The position numbers and the translations under genes were made by a program. The notes beneath the pieces were generated by a model, which was not told the origin of the DNA, did not search any database, and saw nothing but the letters and a program-made list of their open reading frames with translations. Below, one piece after another: positions 54,633 to 62,490 of a stretch of 64,000 nt of DNA; the first letter of the stretch is position 1; every line of letters begins with the position of its first letter. The DNA comes from Paracoccus solventivorans (GTDB lineage Bacteria; Pseudomonadota; Alphaproteobacteria; Rhodobacterales; Rhodobacteraceae), in assembly GCF_900142875.1 (NCBI RefSeq), contig NZ_FRCK01000006.1, positions 62,001 through 126,000 of the forward strand, read 5' to 3'.

Positions 54633-55381
54633 TCGGCCTCCAGCGGATAGGTGGCGCGGGCGCGGTTCAGGTCTTCCTCCTGCACGGGGCGCGCGACCTC
54701 GACCACGCGCTGCACGAAGATGCCGGGGGTGATGACCTGTTCGGGGTCGATCCCGCCCGCGGGCAGGACGCGGCGGGCCTGCACGACGGCGATGGCGGCG
54801 GCCATGCACATCAGCGGCCCGAAATTGCGCGAGGCGGCGCGATAGGTCAGATTGCCGTGGGTGTCGGCGGTCTCGGCCTTGACCAGCGCGAAATCGGCCT
54901 TGAGCCAGCGCTCGCGCACGTAGGACCGGCCCTCGAACAGCTCGACCGGCTTGCCCGCCGCCAGATCGGTGCCGAAGCTGCTGGGGGTGTAGAAGGCCGG
55001 GATCCCTGCCCCGCCGGCGCGGATGCGTTCGGCCAGCGTCCCCTGCGGCACCAGCTCCAGCTCGATCCGGCCCTCCTGATACGCCTGGGTGAACACCACC
55101 GGATCGGCCGAGCGCGGGAAGGAACAGATCAGCTTGCGCACCATTCCCGCCTCGATCAGCGCGGCCAGGCCCACGTGGCCGTTGCCGGCGTTGTTGTTGA
55201 TCACCGTCAGCCCGGCCGGGTGGCCGGTGGCGCGGAAGCGGTCGATCAGCGCGTGGATCAGCTCGATCGGAGAGCCGGCGCCGCCGAAGCCGCCGATCAT
55301 CACGCTGGCGCCGTCGGGAATATCCGCGACGGCGGCGGCGACATCCGTGACTGTCTTGTCCAATGCGTTGCCCCTTTCCAT
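54629..55381 (-). CDS. pcaI: 3-oxoadipate CoA-transferase subunit A
   Basis: A 250-residue CoA-transferase alpha subunit with VMIGGFGGAGSP and the glycine-rich NNNAGNG motif. The first ATG gives an N-terminus longer than usual. A TTG at codon 8 (LDKTVTDV, position 55360) has AAGGGG seven bases upstream and is a plausible true start. The gene is divergent from the IclR regulator across an operator. Confidence 0.9.
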   Translation of the reverse strand: MERGNALDKTVTDVAAAVADIPDGASVMIGGFGGAGSPIELIHALIDRFRATGHPAGLTVINNNAGNGHVGLAALIEAGMVRKLICSFPRSADPVVFTQAYQEGRIELELVPQGTLAERIRAGGAGIPAFYTPSSFGTDLAAGKPVELFEGRSYVRERWLKADFALVKAETADTHGNLTYRAASRNFGPLMCMAAAIAVVQARRVLPAGGIDPEQVITPGIFVQRVVEVARPVQEEDLNRARATYPLEAE

Positions 55382-55434
55382 GCCCGTTCACGCCCGGCCA
55401 GCCATAGGCGCGGCCCGGGGTTCCGTAAACCCGA

Positions 55435-55473
55435 TTTGTGCGATATCATGCATTTGTTTCCATATCGCACAAA
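55435..55473. promoter_or_regulatory. Long inverted repeat between pcaI and the IclR regulator gene
   Basis: Perfect 12-bp arms TTTGTGCGATAT (55435-55446) and ATATCGCACAAA (55462-55473), 15-bp spacer. It is the obvious operator for the adjacent IclR-type protein and lies 11 bp before its ATG. Confidence 0.8.
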
Positions 55474-55483
55474 CGGGGGCGGG

Positions 55484-56242
55484 ATGATCGCAGAGCGGGA
55501 CATGATGGGCGGGCTGGCCAAGGGGCTGGCGGTGATCGAGACCTTCACCGCGGCAAGCCCGCGCCAGTCCATCGCCGAGGTGGCGGCGGCATCTGGCCTC
55601 GACCGCGCCACCGCCCGGCGCTGCCTGCTGACGCTGGCCCATCACGGCTATGCCGACTGGGACGGCAAGTTCTTCACCCTCACCCCCCGGGTGCTGCGGC
55701 TGGGCACCGCCTGCCTGGCCACCATGCCGCTGCCGCAGATCGTGCAGCCGCTGCTGGACCGGCTGTCCGAAGAGATCGGCGAAAGCTCGTCGGTGTCGAT
55801 CCTCGACGGGGCCGAGATCGTCTATGTCGCCCGCGCCGCGCAGCAGAAGGTGATGTCCATCGCGCTGATGCCGGGGTCGCGGCTGCCGGCGCATTGCACC
55901 AGCATGGGCCGGGTGCTGCTGGCCGCCCTGCCCGAGGCCGAGGCCCGCGCCCTTCTGGGCCCCGGCCCGCTGCCGGCCCGCACCAAGCAGACCCTGACCG
56001 ACCCCGAGGCGGTGCTGGCCGAGCTGGCGCGGGTGCGGGCGCAGGGCCATGCGGTCAACGACCAGGAAATCGAGATCGGCCTGCGCTCGATCGCGGTGCC
56101 GGTGCTGAATGCGCGCGGTCAGGTGGTGGCGGCGCTGAACGTCGGGCTGTCGGCCGCCCGGGCCGAGGCCGCCGAGCTGCCGGCCCGGTTCCTGCCGCAG
56201 CTGCTCCGGGCGCAGGCAGAGCTGCGCGCCATGCTGCGCTAG
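55484..56242 (+). CDS. pcaR: IclR-family regulator, PcaR/PcaU type
   Basis: A 252-residue IclR protein: winged helix (QSIAEVAAASGLDRATARRCLLTL) and effector domain (HCTSMGRVLLAALPE and EIEIGLRSIAVPVLNARGQVVAALNV). PcaR-type regulators activate pca genes in response to 3-oxoadipate and repress themselves. Position beside pcaIJF and the shared long inverted repeat support this. An internal Met at residue 7 is an alternative start. Confidence 0.85.
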   Translation: MIAERDMMGGLAKGLAVIETFTAASPRQSIAEVAAASGLDRATARRCLLTLAHHGYADWDGKFFTLTPRVLRLGTACLATMPLPQIVQPLLDRLSEEIGESSSVSILDGAEIVYVARAAQQKVMSIALMPGSRLPAHCTSMGRVLLAALPEAEARALLGPGPLPARTKQTLTDPEAVLAELARVRAQGHAVNDQEIEIGLRSIAVPVLNARGQVVAALNVGLSAARAEAAELPARFLPQLLRAQAELRAMLR

Positions 56243-56251
56243 GGTCCGGCC

Positions 56252-56953
56252 CTAGACCGCGCCGGGGGTCGGCGGCGGGATGCGCCCATGGGCCGCCACC
56301 CAGTCGCGGGCGCCCGCCAGCACCGCATCGTGGACGGCGCGGCCCAGCGCTTCGCCCAGCGGGGTGTGCAGCCCAGCGAACCCCGTCGCTCCGGCGTCGC
56401 AGGCCAGCGCGATGCAGTCGGTGCCGGTGCCGGTCGCCAGCCCCGAGGGCAGCGTGATCCCGGCCTCGAGCACCGCCAGGGTGCGCGCCTGCGCGGCGAT
56501 GGTCAGCGCCTCGATCATCGCGGTGTCGGTCAGCCCTTCGGCCAGCAGGATCGCCAGGTTGATGGTGCCGTAGCCCGGCTGCGGTTGCGGCTGCGGCGCG
56601 GCCGCCGGGACCGGGCGGCGGTGGCCGACGCGCTCGGCATTGCCCAGGCCGACGGTTGCCAGGCAGCAAACCGGGCCGACGCGGCTGACCCGGTAATGCC
56701 GCAGCGGCCGCGAGGTCATCATGCAGACCGACTGCGCCTGCCCGATGCCCTGCAACTGCCCGGCCAGCCAGCGGTGCGGGTCCAGCCCCTCGGGCAGGTC
56801 GGCGTTGCGCACCTCGCGCAGCAGGATGTGGCGGGCCCGTTGAAAGCCGGGGTTATGCGGCGCAAAGGACAGCACCCGGCGCGGGCGGCCAAGATCGGCG
56901 ATCAGCCAAGGCGGAGTCAGGGTCAGGCGCAAGAAGATCCCGGGGATTGCCAC
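56252..56953 (-). CDS. cbiZ: Adenosylcobinamide amidohydrolase
   Basis: A 233-residue CbiZ-type protein: RRVLSFAPHNPGFQRARHILL, then GYGTINLAILLAEGLTDTAMIEALTIA and the TGTGTDCIALA block. CbiZ removes the aminopropanol side chain from salvaged cobinamide so that it can re-enter B12 synthesis. No other cobalamin gene is nearby. It converges with pcaR, with only nine bases between the stops and a short CTAGGG/CCCTAG dyad over them. Confidence 0.82.
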   Translation of the reverse strand: MAIPGIFLRLTLTPPWLIADLGRPRRVLSFAPHNPGFQRARHILLREVRNADLPEGLDPHRWLAGQLQGIGQAQSVCMMTSRPLRHYRVSRVGPVCCLATVGLGNAERVGHRRPVPAAAPQPQPQPGYGTINLAILLAEGLTDTAMIEALTIAAQARTLAVLEAGITLPSGLATGTGTDCIALACDAGATGFAGLHTPLGEALGRAVHDAVLAGARDWVAAHGRIPPPTPGAV

Positions 56954-56998
56954 AGCCGATTCAATGCATTGCCGCGACTGCTTCAGGCAGCTTCGAGC

Positions 56999-57361
56999 TC
57001 AGCTCTCCAGCGCCTCTTCGGCGCGGTCGGCCAGCGCCTCGGCGCGGGCGGCGATCTCGGCCATGGCCTCGGCGATGCCCGAGGGGATCACCGGCACCTC
57101 GATCCGCGGCGGGTTGGCCTTGAGCCGGTTGAGCTCGCGTTCGGCGGCGGCGGCGCGGTCCTCGGTCGCGGACATGCGGTCGGCCAGCATCAGCCCAGCC
57201 AGCAGCAGCAGCCGCGGCTCGGGCATCCGCCCGGCCTGTTCGAGGATGGCGCGCGCCTCGGTGTCCAGCATGGCGGCGGCGCGGCGCAGCAGCCGCTCCT
57301 CGCCCTCCTGGCAGGCGAGCTCGTAGGATTTATGGCCGATGTTGAATTCGACGGTGGGCAT
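56999..57361 (-). CDS. zapA: Cell division protein ZapA
   Basis: A 120-residue protein with the ZapA N-terminal beta-rich part (VEFNIGHKSYELACQEGEE) and a C-terminal coiled coil. ZapA bundles FtsZ filaments at the division ring. It shares one base with the stop/start of the upstream coiled-coil gene (TGATG), so the two are co-translated. Confidence 0.87.
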   Translation of the reverse strand: MPTVEFNIGHKSYELACQEGEERLLRRAAAMLDTEARAILEQAGRMPEPRLLLLAGLMLADRMSATEDRAAAAERELNRLKANPPRIEVPVIPSGIAEAMAEIAARAEALADRAEEALES

Positions 57362-58077
57362 CAGCGCGGGTCCTCGGCAGGGGCGTGGTCGGTGTCGGGC
57401 TGGTGGCGGTCGTCGTCGGAGCCTGCCAGATCCTCGGGCAGCGGGTCCTCGTCATGGGCGATGCCGGGGGGCAGGGTCGTGTCGGGGGCGCTGTCCTCGG
57501 GCAGCGCATCCTCGGCCCCCAGCGGCAGCGCCTCGGGATCGGGGGTCGAGGCGGCAAAATCAGCCGCCGGATGCGCCGCCGGCACCGCGGGCGAGGCAGC
57601 GGGCGGCACCCCCAGCATCCGGTCCAGCGCGTCGAGGATCTCGCCCATATGGGCGATCTCGGCGGCGCGGGCCGCGCGCAGGGCAGCCAGCTCGGCCTCA
57701 AGCGCGGCAAGGATCGCGGCACCCCCGTCGCGGGCCCAGTCGGCCGGGGCACCGCCCGCGGCCGCGGCCAGCTGGCGGTTGGCCTGCGCCAGCGCATCAT
57801 TGGCGGCGGCCAGCTGGGCGGCACGGGCGCCGGTCTCGGCCAGACGCTCATGCGCGCGGCCCAGCTGCTGCTGCATCGCCTCGACCGTGGCGGCCTGGCG
57901 GTCGTGCAGCGCCGCAACCTCGGCCGAGACATCGGTGCCGGGCGCGGACGGCGCCGGAGCCGGGGCCACGGCAGCGGCGCCCAGCTCGGCCATGCGCCGC
58001 GCCGCACGCTCGACGGCGTGGTCCATGCGGTCCAGAGCGGCGATCAGGCGCCGCTCGGCGGCGGAAAGGTCCTTCAT
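57361..58077 (-). CDS. Coiled-coil protein co-encoded with ZapA
   Basis: A 238-residue protein: residues 1-40 and 50-160 are Ala/Glu/Arg-rich coiled coil, and the last 70 residues are acidic and proline-rich (PLPEDLAGSDDDRHQPD). It has no named domain that I recognise. Genes of this kind precede zapA in related bacteria and may act in division. The start could be the ATG chosen here or the GTG one codon upstream behind GGGGGA. Confidence 0.65.
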   Translation of the reverse strand: MKDLSAAERRLIAALDRMDHAVERAARRMAELGAAAVAPAPAPSAPGTDVSAEVAALHDRQAATVEAMQQQLGRAHERLAETGARAAQLAAANDALAQANRQLAAAAGGAPADWARDGGAAILAALEAELAALRAARAAEIAHMGEILDALDRMLGVPPAASPAVPAAHPAADFAASTPDPEALPLGAEDALPEDSAPDTTLPPGIAHDEDPLPEDLAGSDDDRHQPDTDHAPAEDPR

Positions 58078-58189
58078 CACGAAACGATCCCCCTGCGTCC
58101 GTCCGTTCATCGCAAACGCGGCGCCCCGATACAACCCGGCAGCTGCCCCTGCGGCAATGGATCGCCGGGCGGCCGCGCGCCCGACCCGC

Positions 58190-58218
58190 TTGTCGGGGCG
58201 CCGGGCGCTACCTATAAC
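58190..58218 (+). promoter_or_regulatory. Predicted promoter of the ileS leader
   Basis: -35 TTGTCG (58190-58195), 17-bp spacer, -10 TATAAC (58213-58218). The expected start falls on or next to the A of the leader ORF's ATG at 58226, so the leader would be leaderless. Confidence 0.6.
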
Positions 58219-58225
58219 GCGGCTC

Positions 58226-58273
58226 ATGTGTCCAGCGGCCGGAATATTCCGAATTAGCCGCCCGGTGGCGTGA
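58226..58273 (+). CDS. Putative 15-residue ileS leader peptide
   Basis: Open frame MCPAAGIFRISRPVA followed by TGA. It has two isoleucine codons, ATA at 58244 and ATT at 58253, both unusual in this GC-rich genome where ATC dominates. The stop codon lies at the start of the terminator loop. Position between a good promoter and an intrinsic terminator upstream of isoleucyl-tRNA synthetase fits ribosome-mediated attenuation. No ribosome site precedes the ATG, consistent with leaderless translation. It is a prediction; it has no homologue that I know. Confidence 0.5.
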   Translation: MCPAAGIFRISRPVA

Positions 58274-58297
58274 CCCTGCGCCACCGGGTTCCTTTTG
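58261..58297 (+). terminator. Intrinsic terminator upstream of ileS (attenuator)
   Basis: CCCGGTGGCG (58261-58270), 8-base loop, CGCCACCGGG (58279-58288), then TTCCTTTTG. No + gene lies upstream for 2 kb, so it can only end a short leader transcript. A ribosome paused at the second Ile codon would cover the left arm and could prevent hairpin formation. Confidence 0.8.
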
Positions 58298-58379
58298 CGG
58301 CTGCCCGGCGTCAAACCGGCGGCCCGCCCGATCTGCACGACATTTGCGCCCGCCGCTTCCGACCAAGGAAAACCGCCCG

Positions 58380-61304
58380 ATGACCGCCGAGACCACCGAT
58401 TCCACCGCCCCCGACTATCGCGACAGCGTGTTCCTGCCCCAGACCGATTTCCCGATGCGCGCCGGCCTGCCGCAGCGCGAACCGGAATGGCTGGCCCGCT
58501 GGGAACGGATCGGCATCTACGACCGGCTGCGCGAGCGCGCCGGCGACCGGCAGCTGTTCGTGCTGCACGACGGCCCCCCCTATGCGAACGGGCATCTGCA
58601 TATCGGCCACGCGCTGAACAAGGTGCTCAAGGATTTCATCGTCCGCAGCCGGCAGATGATGGGCTGCGAATCGCGCTATGTGCCGGGCTGGGACTGCCAC
58701 GGCCTGCCGATCGAGTGGAAGATCGAGGAACAGTATCGCGCCCAGGGTCGCGACAAGGACGCGGTGGACGTGGTCGAGTTCCGGCAGGAATGCCGCCGCT
58801 TTGCCGAGGGCTGGGTGGATATCCAGCGCGAGGAGTTCAAGCGCCTTGGCGTCACCGGCAAATGGGACGACCCCTATCTGACCATGGACTATCACGCCGA
58901 GGCGGTGATCGCGGCCGAGTTCATGAAGCTGCTGATGAACGGCAGCCTCTATCAGGGATCCAAGCCCGTGATGTGGTCGCCGGTCGAACAGACCGCCCTG
59001 GCCGAGGCCGAGGTCGAATATCACGACATCACCAGCCATCAGATCTGGGTGGCCTTCCCGGTGGTGGCGCAGCACGAGTTCGCACCGCTGGACGGCTGCA
59101 TGCGGACCGACCTGCTGGGCGCGTCGGTGGTGATCTGGACCACGACGCCGTGGACCATCCCGCAGAACCGCGCCGTGGCCTACGGGCCGGGCATCGCCTA
59201 TGGGCTGTACGACGTGACCGGCAAGGGCAGCGTGCTGCTGGCCGACGCGCTGGCCGAGCAGGTATTCACCGCGGCCAAACTGGAGCCCGGCGACTGGCGG
59301 CGGCTGCGCGACGTGGGCGCGGAAGAACTCGCCTCGCTGGTGCTGGCGCATCCCTATCGCGGGATCGAGGGGGGCGCGGGCGAATGGGACCATGACATCC
59401 CGGTCCTGCCCGGCGAGCATGTGACCGAGGACGCCGGCACCGGCTTTGTCCACACCGCCCCCAGCCACGGCGACGACGACTATCAGCTGGCGCTGAAGTT
59501 CGGCCTGGCCATGACCCACAACGTGCTGCCCGACGGCAGCTACCGCGCCGACCTGCCGCTGTTCGGAAGCCAGGCGATCCTGACCGCCGAGGGCAAGGAG
59601 GGCCCCGCGAACGTCAGCAACATCAAGGCGCTGGCAGCGCAGGGGGCGCTGTTCGCCAAGGGCAAGATCAAGCATTCCTACCCGCACAGCTGGCGGTCGA
59701 AGGCGCCGGTGATCTATCGCAACACGCCCCAGTGGTTCGCCGCCATCGACCGCGACCTGAACGACGGCATGGACGATTACGGCCAGACTATCCGGCAGCG
59801 GGCGCTGACCTCGATCGACGCGCTGGTGGAATGGACCCCGCAGACCGGGCGCAACCGCATCCACGCAATGGTGGAAAACCGCCCCGACTGGGTGCTGTCG
59901 CGCCAGCGCGCCTGGGGGGTGCCGCTGACCTGCTTCACCAGGCGCGGCGCAAGGCCCGACGACGCCGATTTCCTGCTGCGCAGCCACGAGGTCAACACCC
60001 GCATCCTCGAATCCTTCCAGAAACACGGCGCAGATGCCTGGTATCGCGACGGTTTCAAGGAGCAGGTGCTGGACGGCATCGTCGATCCCGCCGATTACGA
60101 TCAGGTGACGGATGTGCTGGACGTGTGGTTCGATTCCGGCTCGACCCACGCCTTCGTGCTGCGCGACCGCGCCGACGGCACCCCCGACGGGCTGGCCGAC
60201 CTGTATCTTGAAGGCACCGACCAGCATCGCGGCTGGTTCCAGTCCTCGCTGCTGCAGGCCTGCGCGACCCGCGGCCGCGCGCCCTATCGGGGCGTGCTGA
60301 CCCATGGCTTCACGCTCGACGAAAAGGGCATGAAGATGTCCAAGTCGCTGGGCAACACCGTCGCCCCGCAAGAGGTCATCGACCAGTACGGCGCCGATAT
60401 CCTGCGGCTGTGGGTGGCGCAGTCGGACTATACCGCCGACCTGCGCATCGGGAAGGAGATCCTGAAAGGCACCGCCGATTCCTACCGGCGGCTGCGCAAC
60501 ACCATGCGCTTCATGCTGGGGGCGCTGGACGGGCTCTCGGACGCCGAGCGGATCGACCCCGCCGAGATGCCCGAACTGGAACGCTGGGTGCTGCACCGGC
60601 TGGCCGAGTTGGATGCCCGCGTGCGCGAGGGCTATGCCGCCTATGATTTCCAGGGGGTGTTCCGCTCGCTGTTCGATTTTGCCACCGGCGACCTGTCGGC
60701 GCTGTGGTTCGACATCCGCAAGGACGCGCTTTACTGCGACGCACCCGCCAGCACGCGGCGGCGCGCGGTGCGCACGGTCATGGACCTGCTGTTTCACCGG
60801 CTGACGCTGTGGCTGGCGCCGATGCTGCCCTTTACCACCGAGGATGTGTGGCTGGCGCGCTTCCCCTCGGACGAGGACAGCGTGCATCTGCATGACTTCC
60901 CGGTGACGCCGGCCGAATGGCTGGACCCGGCGCTGGCGGCGAAATGGGACGCCGTGCGCCGCGCCCGCCGGGCGGTGACCGCGGCGCTGGAACTCAAGCG
61001 CGCCGACAAGACCATCGGCGCCAGTCTTGAGGCCGCGCCGATCGTCCATGTCGAGGACGCGGGGCTGCTGGCGGCGCTGCGCTCGGTCGATTTCGCGGAT
61101 GTCTGCATCACCAGCGCCATCCAGCTGAGCGCCGACCCCGCCCCCCCCGAGGCCTTCCGCCTGCCCGAGGTGCCGGGCATCGGCGTGGTGTTCGAGGAAG
61201 CCCCGGGGCAGAAATGCCAGCGCTGCTGGAAGATCCTGCCCGACGTCGGCCACCATGCGCATGAGGCCACCTGCGCCCGCTGCGACGCGGTGCTGGCGGG
61301 CTGA
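58380..61304 (+). CDS. ileS: Isoleucyl-tRNA synthetase
   Basis: A 974-residue class Ia synthetase. The HIGH motif is GHLHIGH at residues 71-77, KMSKS is KMSKS near residues 652-656, and the editing domain carries the Thr-rich TTTPWTIPQN block. The C-terminal zinc finger is CQRCWKI and CARC. It charges tRNA-Ile and edits valine. I chose MTAETTD; a 12-codon longer frame has no ribosome site. AAGGAAA lies before the ATG. Regulation by the leader upstream is proposed. Confidence 0.97.
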   Translation: MTAETTDSTAPDYRDSVFLPQTDFPMRAGLPQREPEWLARWERIGIYDRLRERAGDRQLFVLHDGPPYANGHLHIGHALNKVLKDFIVRSRQMMGCESRYVPGWDCHGLPIEWKIEEQYRAQGRDKDAVDVVEFRQECRRFAEGWVDIQREEFKRLGVTGKWDDPYLTMDYHAEAVIAAEFMKLLMNGSLYQGSKPVMWSPVEQTALAEAEVEYHDITSHQIWVAFPVVAQHEFAPLDGCMRTDLLGASVVIWTTTPWTIPQNRAVAYGPGIAYGLYDVTGKGSVLLADALAEQVFTAAKLEPGDWRRLRDVGAEELASLVLAHPYRGIEGGAGEWDHDIPVLPGEHVTEDAGTGFVHTAPSHGDDDYQLALKFGLAMTHNVLPDGSYRADLPLFGSQAILTAEGKEGPANVSNIKALAAQGALFAKGKIKHSYPHSWRSKAPVIYRNTPQWFAAIDRDLNDGMDDYGQTIRQRALTSIDALVEWTPQTGRNRIHAMVENRPDWVLSRQRAWGVPLTCFTRRGARPDDADFLLRSHEVNTRILESFQKHGADAWYRDGFKEQVLDGIVDPADYDQVTDVLDVWFDSGSTHAFVLRDRADGTPDGLADLYLEGTDQHRGWFQSSLLQACATRGRAPYRGVLTHGFTLDEKGMKMSKSLGNTVAPQEVIDQYGADILRLWVAQSDYTADLRIGKEILKGTADSYRRLRNTMRFMLGALDGLSDAERIDPAEMPELERWVLHRLAELDARVREGYAAYDFQGVFRSLFDFATGDLSALWFDIRKDALYCDAPASTRRRAVRTVMDLLFHRLTLWLAPMLPFTTEDVWLARFPSDEDSVHLHDFPVTPAEWLDPALAAKWDAVRRARRAVTAALELKRADKTIGASLEAAPIVHVEDAGLLAALRSVDFADVCITSAIQLSADPAPPEAFRLPEVPGIGVVFEEAPGQKCQRCWKILPDVGHHAHEATCARCDAVLAG

Positions 61305-61321
61305 ACGGCGCACCCGGAACC

Positions 61322-61344
61322 GGGCGCGGGGCCCGCCCGCGCCC
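61322..61344 (+). terminator. GC hairpin after ileS
   Basis: GGGCGCGGG and CCCGCGCCC with a five-base loop, 17 bases after the ileS stop. No T-run follows, so it may be a pause or 3'-end stabiliser rather than an intrinsic terminator. Confidence 0.4.
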
Positions 61345-61412
61345 TGCCCCGGCCCGGCCGCGGAAAACCCGCGAAACCCGCGGGGATTTCGGCGAAATGC
61401 GGCAGAATCCGG

Positions 61413-61440
61413 TTGACTCGGGCAGGCATCTGCTTAAAAG
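61413..61440 (+). promoter_or_regulatory. Predicted rpmG promoter
   Basis: -35 TTGACT (61413-61418), 16-bp spacer, -10 TAAAAG (61435-61440); about 65 bases from the expected start to the rpmG ATG. Confidence 0.5.
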
Positions 61441-61509
61441 GCAGGCTTCACAGGATTTCACGGGGTTCTCGGACGGCCAACGGCCCGCCCCGAAGCAGGA
61501 GCAGGACCA

Positions 61510-61677
61510 ATGGCGAAGCCGACGACGATCAAGATCCGTCTGAACTCGACGGCGGGCACCGGGCATTTCTATGTCACCAAGAAAAACGCCCGGACCATGA
61601 CCGAAAAGATGACGGTCAACAAATACGACCCCGTCGTGCGCAAGCACGTCGAATACAAGGAAGGCAAGATCAAGTAA
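61510..61677 (+). CDS. rpmG: 50S ribosomal protein L33
   Basis: A 55-residue protein beginning [16 protein letters not shown] and ending YKEGKIK, the alphaproteobacterial L33 form. It lacks the two CxxC pairs, so it is the zinc-free type. AGGAGCAGGA precedes the ATG. A good terminator follows, so it is transcribed alone from its own promoter. Confidence 0.96.
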
Positions 61678-61703
61678 GATCGCGCCGTTCCGCAAGGATC
61701 AGG

Positions 61704-61741
61704 ACCGCGCCCGGCAGCTCGCCGTGGCGCGGTTTTCTTTT
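61704..61741 (+). terminator. Intrinsic terminator of rpmG
   Basis: ACCGCGCC (61704-61711) pairs with GGCGCGGT (61726-61733), followed by TTTCTTTTC. Confidence 0.88.
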
Positions 61742-61871
61742 CTGGTGAAAGGGGGGCTTTGCCCCCCGGCGCGTGGCGCCACTGCCGTGGCCTTGCTCGC
61801 TGAAAACAGTCCACCGGAATGTTTTCCGGGCGCTTGCAAGCCCCCAGGATATTTCTGGACGGAAGATGCCT

Positions 61872-62471
61872 TCAGCCGGCGTCGGGGCGGGAATCCTCGG
61901 CCGTGGAGTGGCGGGCGAACAGGGGCGCGTTGGCGGCAAAGAAGCCCAAGGTCAGCAGGATCAGGCCCACGGTCTTGAACACCACCCAGGTGGTGTCGGA
62001 CTGGGTGCGCCAGATCGCCTCGTTCAGAACGGCGAGGCCAAGGCAGAACCAGATCAGCCGCATGGTGAGGATGCGCCAGCCCTCGGGCGACAGCGGCAGC
62101 GCCTCGCCCATGGCGGCGGCCAGCCAGTTGCGGCGCAGCGCCACCCCGGTCGCCAGCAGCGCGGCGAAGATCAGGTAGATCAGCGTCGGCTTCATCTTGA
62201 TGAAGCGGGGGTCGTTCAGCCAGATGGTCAGCCCGCCGAACACCACCACCACCGCCAGCGTCACCAGCTGCATCACCGACAGCGTGCCGGTGCGCGCCCA
62301 GAGGATCCAGTTCGCCGCCACCGTCAGCGGCACGAACACCAGCGTGGCGAGGATCAGCCCCGGGTAGCCCTGCCCCCACAGCGTGACGGTTTCATTTCGG
62401 TAAAGCAGGAACACGGCGAGGAAGACCACCAGCGGCCCATAGTCGAGCAGCGTCTTGAGTTTGGGGGACAT
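61872..62471 (-). CDS. yciB: Inner-membrane septation protein YciB/IspZ family
   Basis: A 199-residue protein with five or six membrane helices and the family blocks LLDYGPLVVFLAVF, FGGLTIWLNDPRFIKMKPT and FFAANAPLF. YciB homologues take part in cell envelope synthesis and division. It lies 19 bp behind the helicase gene on the same strand. Confidence 0.9.
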   Translation of the reverse strand: MSPKLKTLLDYGPLVVFLAVFLLYRNETVTLWGQGYPGLILATLVFVPLTVAANWILWARTGTLSVMQLVTLAVVVVFGGLTIWLNDPRFIKMKPTLIYLIFAALLATGVALRRNWLAAAMGEALPLSPEGWRILTMRLIWFCLGLAVLNEAIWRTQSDTTWVVFKTVGLILLTLGFFAANAPLFARHSTAEDSRPDAG

Positions 62472-62490
62472 GGGGGCTTTCCTTGCTGGT

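Noticed and set aside
58190..58380. T-box riboswitch upstream of ileS
   Set aside because: The leader before the terminator is only about 70 nt, and no T-box bulge sequence or specifier stem can be drawn; a leader peptide fits better.
58311..61313. Thousand-residue open frame antisense to ileS
   Set aside because: It mirrors the ileS codons; the translation is His/Gly/Arg-rich without any family motif. ileS is unambiguous.
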